Of a DNA stretch of 64,000 nt, positions 44,582 through 55,700 are shown piece by piece. Positions within the stretch are counted from its first letter, which is position 1. Each line of letters starts with the position of its first letter. Both the position numbers and the translations under genes were made by a program. Origin of the DNA: Polyporus tsugae (taxonomy: Eukaryota > Basidiomycota > Agaricomycetes > Polyporales > Polyporaceae); assembly GCA_024305745.1 (NCBI GenBank), contig JAHRBS010000003.1, positions 2,294,001 through 2,358,000 of the forward strand, in the 5' to 3' direction. The notes under the pieces are model-generated. The model worked only from the letters and a program-made list of their open reading frames with translations, ran no database searches and had not been told where the DNA came from.

Positions 44582-46316
44582 TGATCGAACTAACAGTTCA
44601 GCGGCGGTCCAGCGGAAGAGGACACGCCGTAAAACTTCAGGCGGCGACACGGTGACGGCGCCCAGTGTTCGCACCGGAGAGCCTGTCAGCTCCCGCCGCC
44701 GCCCTCCGTTGCTCCGGTCGTATACGAGCCCCTCGAACATCCCTCGACCTCGACCGGGGGCCCGTTCGCGTAGTGTTTCATCCGCAATTATGGGATCGGA
44801 AACTCTCCGATTAAAGATGTACTGGTTATGGAAGCGCGCATTTTTATTTTTGTTTTGTAGTTGTCGAACCTTCTTGTACATAAGGCTGTTTGGGTTTCGG
44901 AATCAATCATCGCATTCGTCCTTGACCAATGATTTTAAAAAACCGGGTGCACCAAGTCCTTGGGCTCGGTGCTGTTCCGCAAGGCTTCTACACGTGAATC
45001 TGAGATGGCGGCGGACGTTCGCTGTCCTTGATTTAGGGGTTGCGCGATGTTCCGCCACTCCAGCGGCGATGCCGGTCGAGGCCTGTAAGTGGTACTAGGG
45101 CGGTGGACTGGACTGTCGGGTGCCACCAGCGTCGCCTGCCGACGGACGTGTCCATGGACTGTGGTAAGGCGTCTATCAAACCATCCTTCCATATTTGGCG
45201 AATGCTGGGCCGCCGGCGCTACATCTCGATCATCTGGCACCGAAGTCCTTCTCTCCAGTCGTCCACCGACACCGTCAATGCTCTGGCAACCTTTGCTTTC
45301 TGTCCCCTACGCTCTCTATTGTCTGCTTGCCTGATTCCGCCGCAGACTCTCCCAGGCTGTCAGCCGCAACAGTGGGCTCGAATACGGAATACGTAGTATA
45401 AGCATCTCGCCTCAAACAAAGGTTACCATGGCCTCCGCCAAACACACGCGTCGAAAACTCTGCCTGGATACCTTCATCGCCTACCATCGTTGTGCTCTAA
45501 GCTGCTCTTAGCCCGCCCAGCGCGAGTCCACAAGTCACTTGTTGGAGGGACTTCAACGGACCGGTTGCCTGTCGATGACATGGCACCCGCTGCACCCAAG
45601 ATTCCAAGGCATGGATGCCTCTAAGACCTCCGATTTTGGTTCATTTTCGAACCAAATAATTCGTGTAATTCTGGTGAGTTTTCCAACGATTCTCTCCCTC
45701 TCTGCTCGATTGTCCATCGGCATCGTCCGTCTGCCTGCGGCACAATATTGCCTGATGCCTTGAGGCAGTTTCTACCCGCTTAGACTGCGTATGCCACGGT
45801 CTCCTCCCCTAAACGTCGCGGCATGGTCAGCTTTGCCTCGTTCGGCTGCGATTTTTACGAGCTAGCCATGCGCGCCGTGGGTCACATCTGTATGGCAGGC
45901 TGTTGCCGCATGACATGCTATGCTGAGACCTCCAAGACACCGGCGCACTTCTCTGTGGGTGCATACGCTATATGGCAGGTCCAGTGTTCCTCAGAATTCT
46001 GTAGAATGGAGGGCCCTTGCCGTCTCGACGCGTGTACAGCTCGGCTGCACTTGCTGTGGCGTCTCAACCGCTTGCACGTCACTTCTGTCCTCATCCTAAA
46101 CGGTGCCGCCGGCGGATTGGGATCACTGAGGCTCAGCTTTCGTTCTGGCCTCTCAGGTCACGGGCGAACGCATTGGCCTGTCGATGAGGTTTATAACACT
46201 TGGACACCAGCGCCTTGGGGGAAGACAGTCGTTGTTCTCCTACTCCTCCCTTGTTCTCCATTGAGCCATCCGACCTGGTTCCCTCCCCTTCTGTGTTACA
46301 AGCCCAGCCGAAAGCC
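44582..46316. other. Intergenic in the 43-52 kb array, about 1.7 kb
   Basis: Contains the 3' flank of array gene 1, AT-rich possible polyadenylation sequence near 44820-44940, and the promoter of array gene 2. An open frame to 45098 is mainly an extension after a doubtful splice. No other gene supported. Confidence 0.4.
46190..46197 (+). promoter_or_regulatory. TATA-like box of disordered-protein gene 2
   Basis: TTTATAAC, 127 bp upstream of the ATG at 46317. It precedes a stretch (ACACTTGGACACC) resembling the sequence after the TATA of array gene 3. Confidence 0.4.
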
Positions 46317-47678
46317 ATGGGGAAGAACGGTGATGACCGCAAGGGAAAGAACAAGGCTTCCAACGTGAAGCAGGCGACCCCAGGGAAGACGACCGGAAAA
46401 CGGCAATATACAAACGGGTCACCACACCGACTCTCGGCATCGTTGGTGGGCCTGCCGGAGCATATGGTAAGCCTTATGCACCTGTTGACAAGGCCATGTT
46501 AATCAAACTGTCTTCCCTCTCAGTTCTTATGGGGTGTACGCATGCCGACAGCCACGGGTAACATTGTTCCACCGGAGATGCCGTCAAATGTACCCGCCTG
46601 GAATATCAACGACCCACAGCCGACCACAAGCACGATTGGTCAGTCTTCACCGGGACAAGCAGCCGCAGGCGTTCCAGTAAGTTTCCCTGTGGTTGTATGC
46701 AACGTTGCCGGGCGATTCTGACCCGGGCCGCAACGCCGTACAACGTAGGCTGCCGTGTCCTCTGCTTTACGTGCGCGCGAGAACCACGACCTCCAAGAAA
46801 GTAACTCGGCCAATGCCACTCCCCACGTTCCCGAAATACAAGCAGAAGTGGCGACATCGAGTCGCATCCCCGGTTCGAACTCTGACGTCCGGAGCGCCCT
46901 TCCGCCCCCAATAGATCAAGGCTCCCGCTGGCTCCCTCCCGTCCCCCTCCCGGCTTTTCACCCCCACTCGCCCCACACCCCCCTCCATTCATCGGACTCC
47001 CCTCGTTATCATCCCTATCGTCCTCGACTCTCTTCGCAGCAGGCCGCACAATTGGAGGAGGCCCACGCGTCGAGTAATGGTGGAGCGAACGTCTCCAACT
47101 CTGGAGATATCCATCAAGTCGTCGTAAACGGTACTCAGGTGCGATCGATTTGGGATTCCCTCCCTCCACCCTCCATCGACCGGGATACCGGGGCCTTCTG
47201 CTGGACGGGCACCATGGATCTGGCCGCCCTCGGGGATGCAGTCGTGCAGGCGGAAGTGTTGGGTCTTCACGTCTCAGGCTCTGTCCCCCCGGCCCATGTC
47301 CCTCTCCAGCACGTAAAGTCCCTTCTACAGGAACCCCCTGCATACCCACCCATCCTGCCGCCAGATACGTCGTTCTTCGGGCAGAACGCCGTTGCCGGCC
47401 CTTCTTCCCAACCCGAGGAAGATCTCCTCATGGCCGACCATTATCATCTCTATCATCCGGGGAATGCGCACCCTCAGTGGGGCAGCTCTCAGGACTGGAA
47501 CCCCGGTCTGCCCAGTCAGCCAGTTGCCGGCCCGTCTGAGAACGAAGAATCTCCAGCGCAACTGGGGCCCCTCGACGTTCCGTGGCCCTTCGAGTTTCCA
47601 CCTCTCGACCATTCAAGTTGGCCACTTCAACCGCAGGACGGAAGCTCGCCTCCGTCGGGTCCTCAATGGCAATGGTGA
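46317..47678 (+). CDS. Disordered Pro/Ser-rich protein, array member 2 (410 aa)
   Basis: Three exons (46317-46466, 46524-46676, 46749-47678) joined by phase-0 introns: 50 + 51 + 309 residues. Exon 1 is basic (MGKNGDDRKGKNKASNVKQA), possibly nucleus-directing. Exon 2 starts FLWGVRMPTATGNIVPPEMP. Exon 3 is Pro/Ser-rich with hydrophobic-acidic islands such as VRSIWDSLPPPSIDRDTGAF, TMDLAALGDAVVQAEVLGLH and PWPFEFPPLDHSSWPLQP, and ends GPQWQW. No known domain. The near-identical total length, exon order and TATA placement relative to its two neighbours suggest diverged duplicates, but the protein sequences do not visibly align, so common origin is unproven. A regulatory role is speculative. Confidence 0.65.
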
Positions 47679-48181
47679 TCCCCATCGCATCGTTGCTCTC
47701 CTGAGTCCTAGCCCGGACTTCGACCCATAGTATCCTGATGCGACCACCCCTCATGGAGAGCAAAGCTGTGTGCGTCGGTTTCGCACGCGATACTCGTCGT
47801 GTACCCTATGGACTTCATCGTTATCTCTGCGGCACTATTATATTTTCTTGCTGTGGATTAAGACTAGGACGATGTACCCTTCGTTCTGTTGATTGCATCT
47901 GCTGTTATCGTCTTGTCTATCTCGCACTTTTGACTTCGTTTTGTCGATTTTACATTGCTATCTCTGTCTCTGTTGATATGATTACATGCTGTGCTAGAGA
48001 AGACAATCCTCTCGTTTCGACCTGTTCCTGTACCGGAATTGAATCCTCGTCGTTCGTCTCACGTAGTCCGTAGGGGATCGAACATCACCAATATTGGCGC
48101 CTAAGTCGGCTTGCCGCCACGACCGGACGTACCGTACAGTCTATGACAGTAGTCCCACGACTGGACATCCTCTATTGCCGA

Positions 48182-48236
48182 GCTATGGGCCGAGTAATGG
48201 TTGGTTCTCAACACGGACTATTACTCGACCCATAGC
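48182..48236. repeat. Inverted repeat (17-bp arms, 21-base spacer)
   Basis: Arms GCTATGGGCCGAGTAAT (48182-48198) and ATTACTCGACCCATAGC (48220-48236) are reverse complements with one mismatch. It could form a hairpin or a protein-binding palindrome, or be a miniature transposon relic; no target duplication seen. Confidence 0.6.
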
Positions 48237-49958
48237 GCAGCAACAGGGATGGTGCGCGCCAGTGGAAAGGACGATCTTGAATGTTTGAACCTTGAACGTA
48301 CTGTAACTGGCGGCTTTGCGTCTGCTGGGGCTACAGATCGCCGTCGTGGACCTTTTATACCCAAGGTTGAACTCCATCTGCTCTTATGGACTGAGACAGT
48401 GTCATGCACGGCGTCGACATACGTAGACAATAAGTCTATTATGAGGTGAGGCCAGTGTCGACACGACTATTGTTTACTGTTAGTGTAGAAGAACTGACGC
48501 GCGCCCCGCTCTCAGACTTGTCTCTGTCACCAGCGAACAATAAGTGTGGCTCCAAGACGTACTGAGGTCAATTCTCACTCTCACTGTCAGAGCCTCACCA
48601 TTATGGTTGTCGTCACTGAAAGTCGCTGAAGTGGTCATCCGCGTCTATATGCTTCGGAAGTTTCCGGGATCAAACGAAACACAACATTTCCAAATATGGA
48701 GCGCATTACGGTTACGGTTGCCAGCGACGCCGTCTTCGTGGTGTGACCTCCCATCCTTCACTACAGCGACAATTGTCCTGCGTTGGCCCCGACAACACCC
48801 TTGTGCATCTCTATATACGCCTTTGACACGTCACGCGCCGTTTCCCCGCGACCAACCAAATTTCGACGCTCTTCAAGGAAGACAATGGCGTACAGCGGGT
48901 TAACTGTCACTAGTAACTTCATCTTTACTTCCTGCTTCAACACGTTCTGATATTTTATTTCAGCATGCTTCAGGAACGTACCGTACATTTACCACATGCG
49001 GCGTTTCCGGGGCCTTTTCAGAATGTGCAGCAGCCGGACCCGCCGGGCTAGGTCTCTCCGGCCTCCCAAGTTCTGTGCCCTGCCCGGCCCTGCTCCTATG
49101 TGGGGAGAGGCGTTTTTGACATCTATCGTGAGTATCTCCGATTAATTACCACAGTTTCTGTGATGTGCCGTCATGGGGGCAGTACTCAGGTGTATTCCAC
49201 CGCCTCTCATGGACCGTGCACCCCCCCGCCCGGTGCATCCGAGTCTATGGTCCCGAGTACCAGCCATGGTCTCTCAGCGCTCTTTGACTTAGGCTCGTGT
49301 GTAATTACGTTGCATACAAGGCTGTGTGCACGCGTCGTTCCCTCGAATTCATTGTGATTTTCGTTCCGACAACCTCAGTCGTGTTCGCTGCATATATTAT
49401 CCCGCCTTCCGGTCAGATGCGATCCCGAGGAATGGAGATCCTTAGCGCGGGACGTGCTGCAGCACCTTAAGCTTGTGGTCCAAGGGCTGTCCAGCGCTCT
49501 GATCTACTAGGCAGTCCTCCTGATGCGCCCAAGTGCGAGTGCGCTTCCTGACTTTCCTAAATTGTGAGTGTAACCGCGCGGTGAGACTCGACCACGGTGT
49601 ACTCCGAGACGTATTACACCGCTCGGGATTGCTTTCTTGGGCCGCCGAGCGGCCGTAATCGGTCAGTGGCACGGTTCTAGCCTGAGGAAGATGTCAATGG
49701 CTGAAATTTTTCACGGGTTACCTCCTTGGTCCAGCGACACACCGCCTAGAACGTGTTTGACCTCTAGAGAGCCTGGCGGAGAGGTCGCACGCGCACGGGG
49801 ACCGTGATGCTCTGGCGCATCCCGTGCATGTCCTAGGTTCCAAACATATCGTCATTAGGGCCTATTCTCGGCAGAGAGAGCCATGTCTGTGCCGAATGGT
49901 CGCGCAATACGTGAGCGCGGGTCAACTCGCTTGTTCAAAGGACGAGGGCATCGACGCG

Positions 49959-49966
49959 TTTATATC
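49959..49966 (+). promoter_or_regulatory. TATA-like box of disordered-protein gene 3
   Basis: TTTATATC, about 80 bp upstream of the ATG at 50042, followed by CCTGACACTGGAC. Confidence 0.4.
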
Positions 49967-50041
49967 CCTCCTGACACTGGACCCCCAACTTTGTACTTCC
50001 CTTCGAAACACTGGACGACTGACCACCCTTGTTCTCTCGCA

Positions 50042-51405
50042 ATGAAGTTCCCAGGGATGAAGAAGATTCTGGAAGTGGACCCCTCGGCAGACCCGAGTTT
50101 GGTAGGCGTTGTTGATTGTGGCACTTCAGTTACTACTGTATACGTCAGCGTCGCTGACACCTCTCCTTATCCCTCAGTTTAGTGTCTATAAGTCCGGGGC
50201 TCTTGAACGACCTGTGACGGTTCTGCCGCCTCTTACAGGCGTTCTCAATGTCGGAGACCTTGAGCCGTACCGCTACGAAAGCATAGCTCAAAAGAGCAAG
50301 AAGTCGAAGGTGAGCTTTCTGCCCAATCCCTGTCCTCCCTTCCGAGTCTCTGTTGATCCTCTGCTCGCTTGAACTGTAGAGACGAAACTCCAAGGCAGCT
50401 CCAGTGCCCGTCGCCGAACAAGATACGTTGGTTGAAGCAGATGCATCGGAGCCCGTCAACCCGACGAGCGGCGCATGGCCTACTCATCCAGCCTCTCCCC
50501 CTACGTACCCTGGAGCCTCCCGTGGTCCTCACTCTTTCACCGCGTACGAGGATCTCGAGTTACACGATACCGACTCTGCAACGAACGCACGGAATACTCG
50601 GATGATGTACAACCAGTTTGGGAGGACCGGGAGCTCTCTGGATGCTGGTCATATCGTAGATCCACGGCTGGCGGTACGCTCTATCCCCCCTCTCCCTCCT
50701 TCCCGGTCCGCCATGTCTCCCCTCCCTCCCCTCCCTGGGGCACTTGTACATCCCTCTGCACAGTACGTCGAGTCGTATGCGCACAATATACCTGCGTCCT
50801 CCTTTCCTAGGACATATACGGCACACCCTGCCGCCGGCCCGTCCAACCATGCAACGCATATGCAAGCTCAAGAAGGATATTCTACGACACACATGGGAAG
50901 CAGCACCGCAGCTCGTCAGCCTTCCGTCCGTCGCACTCAAGACGGCCGGAGGACTGTCGCCCGCGCCGACCCATCATCCATGTCCGACCTTCACCAGTCC
51001 CCGACCCAACGCTACAATCCGTATGCCCGAAGATTCTCGCAAACCGCGCTCCATACCCCAGTTGTCGGGCAGGGTGCGTCAGCCGTTCCCACCCGCCTTG
51101 TAGATCCGCATGGAAGCGCGACGTTTGGCGAACAGGCCGTACCGAACGCCTTCCCTGCAATGACCAGTGGTGGAAACTTCATCTATCCTCCGCAGGTTGC
51201 TACATACAGCCACTCTGGCGTGATGTTCCCGCCGCAGACGACGCCAAGTCAGACTTCAAGTTGGTCAGCTCCGCCAGTGCCAGACGATTTCGACGTTTCG
51301 CAAGTAGTATCCGCTGCGATGTACGACGGGGAATGGAGTCCCAGCGATGAAGACCTCCAAGCTCTTCAGGACACGATGGACCACACATACAGTAGTGGTC
51401 CATGA
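50042..51405 (+). CDS. Disordered Pro/Ser-rich protein, array member 3 (405 aa)
   Basis: Three exons (50042-50101, 50178-50309, 50380-51405) joined by phase-0 introns: 20 + 44 + 341 residues. Exon 1 is MKFPGMKKILEVDPSADPSL. Exon 2 begins FSVYKSGALERPVTVLPPLT and ends in a basic run (AQKSKKSK) continued by RRNSKAAP in exon 3, a plausible nuclear localisation signal. The remainder is Pro/Ser/Thr/His-rich, with an acidic-aromatic end PPVPDDFDVSQVVSAAMYDG followed by EWSPSDEDLQALQD. That end looks like an acidic activation region; this is inference. No recognised domain. As in array gene 2, exon 2 begins with Phe after a phase-0 CTCAG acceptor. Confidence 0.65.
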
Positions 51406-52770
51406 TCAACGAGTCGCCAGGTGTGAATGCATCGACTCTTCACGAGCAGACCCATGTGCATGAGTGCTCATGGTTGCGATCATCAATCCAAACGCTCTCG
51501 TGAAGATATCTTGAAGTTTCACGATTGCCTTCAAGGCCAAAGCCTCAACCTTTGCACGACACATTTCTCTTCAGCTTGAACGTGATGGAGGTTCAATAGC
51601 CTGAAACGAACTGGACGCGCAGCCGCATCAAACTTGAAGCGGGGCATGCTTGTATGGCACTTGTAGTCATCGTTTGTTCTTGTTCATCTTTCCATGTTGT
51701 CGTCCGTTGTATATCTCCTGGCTGTCCGACACCCTGTACATTTTGACGTCTCTACTGAATGTCACTGGTCCCGCTTGCCCTACCTTCAAGAGCTAGTAGT
51801 GCACCACAGTCCGCGATGGTCAGAAGTAAGTGACCAGTCTGTGCAAATCCATACCATATACATTGTCATTACAGTGACCAAGGACGCAAGAGGAGAGAAG
51901 GCAGTGGACACTGTAATGCGTCGCAGACAAGCCTCCGCTATTCACGCCGTCGTGCGTCATGTACATCCCTCAAAGCCTAAGCAACAGGGCTCTCAAGGCG
52001 AAGCTTTAAGCTTCATGGCTAACCACTGCTTCCAATCGATTCCGGTCCTCAACATGATCGCCAAAACCAGACGAAGAGAAGAGGGGCAAACAGCGTACAT
52101 ATTTTCATATACGCATATATTCTATCTACCATTAACTTTACACGCAACGGGGGTACCATTGAAACTTCGCAACAAATACACACCAGAGACAACAACGACC
52201 TGGCAAGTCGCACCCCCACGCGTCTCGCAGCCAGGAGCCTCTCACCGGTCGCCGCTGCTGCCGTCGTCATCATGGAACGAATTTCGCTTCGCAATCATTA
52301 GCCCGCTCCCGCACCCCGGGGGAATGCGCGGGGAGGGGGTATACCGTATACGAGTAAGTGGATGGAGGATGAGACACGAGAGATCAACGAGGGAGGGACG
52401 GGGGGCGCACGGAGTCGTCGAGGCGTACTAAGCTAAACGAGAGACAGTGGGCAGTCGATATCGAATAGGAATAAGCAGAAAGCGAGAACGCGGATAGCTC
52501 AGTAGAGAGGAGGAAAAGCCAAAGGATAGTGGGGAGGGCGCGGTGAGTTTTCGTAAACGCAAACGTACGAGAGCTAGAGGGGGAGAGACGGGGCCGGGGG
52601 CAACATCATATAAAAACAAGATACAAGGGGGATCGATGTGCAGTGGTCGTGAGGGGCACGTAAGGGGCAAAAAACAACATGGTGAGCGCAAAGGCAAGGT
52701 GGCGACGGGAAGCGCGTTGGAGAGGTCCAACTGTATTAGATAAATACACATAGAAGGAGCAACGGAGCAA
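51406..52770. other. Convergent intergenic with polypurine tract
   Basis: Between the 3' ends of array gene 3 and the RING-PH-vWA gene. From about 52330 to 52700 the plus strand is strongly A/G-rich. A 245-residue open frame at 51694-52431 has no domain and shifts composition along its length; I do not accept it. Confidence 0.4.
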
Positions 52771-55700
52771 TCACTCGCGGGCGACCCAGTCAGTACTTCG
52801 AGAGACCAGCTCGATCGAGCTGTCGATCGTCCAGAACAGCCGTTCGATTGCGCTCCGCCCGCTCCAGCTTTTCTGGTCGCGAAGCACTTTTGCCTAGGTG
52901 ATCAAGACATCAGCACACCGAACTCTTCTCATGAACATACTGAACGTACCTGTTGAGCACCAAAGTTGCGCTGATCGAGCGCGAACGTGTCCGCCTGCTC
53001 GTCCAAGGCCTCCGCCAAGATCTGCATGTCCTGCATGATCGACTGCATAGCCCTAACCGCGCTCATCGTCAGAATCTCCTTCCTGTTCCGCGTCGCGGGC
53101 CCACCCTCCCGTGTCGGCGGCGGCAGCGTCGCGGTCACGTTCTGGAGCACCGTGTGCAGGATCCTCCTCGTCTCGCTCATCAGCTTCTGTGCCTGTGGCA
53201 CGTTTCGCCGTGAGACGAGCACGAGCATGCGCGTGATCATGTCCGACGCGAGCAGCTCCATCCTCCTCCGCACGATCACGGGGTCGGACCCCGGCGTTGG
53301 CGTGCGTGGCCTGCTGCCAGTGTTCGGGAGGAGGGTGACGGTGAGCAGGACGGGGTGCGCGAGCCGTGAGACATTCTTGGCCGCGTTCGGGTCGAAGAAC
53401 GACCCGTCGACCTCGAACACAGGCACCTCGTCGATCATGCGGTCCATCATGCCCTCCGCGAGGTCCGGGAAGTCGCCGATCGACATCGCGTCGAGGCCCA
53501 TGCGCTGGTTGAACACGTCCGTCGCGTTCAGCGTGCGCGACGACTGCCCGTGTTGCCCCAAGCCCGCGTTCTGCGCGACGTCGCTGTTGTCGAGCTCGAG
53601 CTCGACCAGCATTTCCTTGCGCTCGCCGTACCGCAGCTCCCCGACCTCCACGTCGACGTCGCGCCCGTCCGATGAAAGGATCGCGAGGGGCCCGCCCGAG
53701 ATCTTACGGATGCGGAAGCGGTTGCCGTCGACGATCTTTAGGTGCAGCTTCATGTTCGCGAGCCCGATGGACATCATGCCCCCGATGCAGCCCGCGAGGC
53801 AGTCCCGGAGGTCGTACCAGTCCTTCACGAACGTGTATGTCCCGCTGGTGTGGTTTGACATGAGCCACAGCGACGCGGGGTCGTGCGATCGGCCGTAGCC
53901 AAACGAATGAATAGGCACGTTCGCCGCCTCGGCACGCGCGAGGACGAGGTCCATCTGCGCCCGACGCGTGGTCTCTGACGAGTCGCTGACAAGCACGAAC
54001 CCGGTGACGGGGTTCCGCGACTTGCGCTGCAGGACGACGTCAAGACCTGTGTAATAGTAAGACGACGCATCGAACGTCAAAACGCCGATCAGTCAAGCGC
54101 CTGTCACGACCGATGCAAGGCAAGCGACATACCGTTGTTCACGGCCGTCACGACATCCGTCTTCTCTTCCTGCGATCCGCGGACCACAAACTCGTCATCG
54201 AAGTCTTCCCGCCTGCCGATGTCCTCCACGAACTTCACGAGCCGCTGTCGGCTCTGCGGCTTGCCGACGCTCAGGAACGGCGTGCGGCGCACGCGGCCGC
54301 CGATGCCGACCTCGAACGTGACCAGGCTCAGGCGGTCCTTGGCCGCGAGCGCGTGGAGGATGAAGTCGAGGCTCGCCTTGATGACGCGCACCTTGAGCGC
54401 CGCCGTACTCGGCGTCGCGCTCGGCCCAGGCACGGAGATGACGAGGATGAGGTCCATCGGCGGGTGAGCCAGCGGCGCGAGCGAGTTCGACGGGCCCGTC
54501 GACATGTGCGGCGTCACGAGCGACTGCGGCGCGGGCGACGAGTACCGGCTCATCTCCTCGTCTTCGTCCAGGGTCGACAGTTTCTGCTGGAGGCCGAGCC
54601 GCGCCGGTCCGAGCGACGCAGAGCCGTACGACGTGTTAGAAGACACGGTCGACCGGGCGGACTCGTTCAGAAGGCTATCGGCGGTACTGACCGTGGTCCC
54701 TGTCGTGCTCCCGCTGAGCATGCGCATCGCCTTCTGGTTGCCGCCGAACTCGTCCGTCAGCATCCGTGCAGCCTTTGAAGGCATGCTCCCGCCGAACTCC
54801 TCCAAGTCTGGGGACCTGCCGTAGTCGGATTGTGGCTGCTGCGCCTGCACTGTTTGTTGCTGATAAACCGCGACGAGGACCTGTATGTGCTGCTTCCAAG
54901 TCTCCAGGGACGACCGATCCTTGAAAATCAGGATGAAGGAGTCCAGGCGTTCGTCTTCCATGTCGATTGTCAGGGACAGCTCGCCCTGTACCGACGTGTC
55001 GGTAACCTGTCTAATGTGCCGGATATAGATACGTCCCTTCAACCGCAGGACACCTCGCTGGGAGTTACCGCCATTAATGGTGCCAGAACCGGTACCGTCG
55101 CCAAACGCCGACGCGGCGCCCGCGGAAGAGAGCAGCCGGCCGAGGGTGCGTTTCTTCTCCTCGACGACGCAGATGATTGCCTCCTTGAACAGATAGACGA
55201 AGAACTCACGCACGAGCGCGTCTCGCCGCACGGACAACAGATCGTACATCTGGAGGGCACCAAGCCCCGAGAGCGGATGACCCTTCCAGTCGATGATCCG
55301 GTTCCGGAGATCCTCCGTGATCGAGTTGAACGGCGAGTCCTCGTCCTGCTGGATGATTTCCCGCTCGAGAGGCGAGGTGAGCGGATCCCGCGACGGCGAG
55401 GGAGACATGTGGTGGTTTGATCCTGACTGCGACTGCTGGTCAACGGAGATGTGCTGCGACCGAGGCGACGTGCCGTATTCGCCCGGACGGGGCCCCGAAT
55501 GCCCCGAGTGGTTGCTCCCGTCGCGGGCGAGGCTGGGGTTCTTCTGCTGAGGCGCGTAGGACTCGGACGAAGGCATGACTGACCCGGGCACACGAGCATT
55601 TTGCCGTTTTCCAGGGAGCTCGATGACGACCAGGCATGTTAGTGGCTGGCTCGCGTCTGAACTGCGCGTGATGGAAGGGAACTCCGACTGGACATGAATT

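Larger units (their letters stand above)
47679..50041. other. Intergenic in the array, about 2.4 kb
   Basis: No convincing gene. It contains a short inverted repeat at 48182-48236 and the promoter of array gene 3. Open frames are short and compositionally random. Confidence 0.4.

Noticed and set aside
51694..52431. 245-residue plus-strand frame
   Set aside because: Composition drifts, no domain or start context, and it runs into a polypurine tract between convergent genes.
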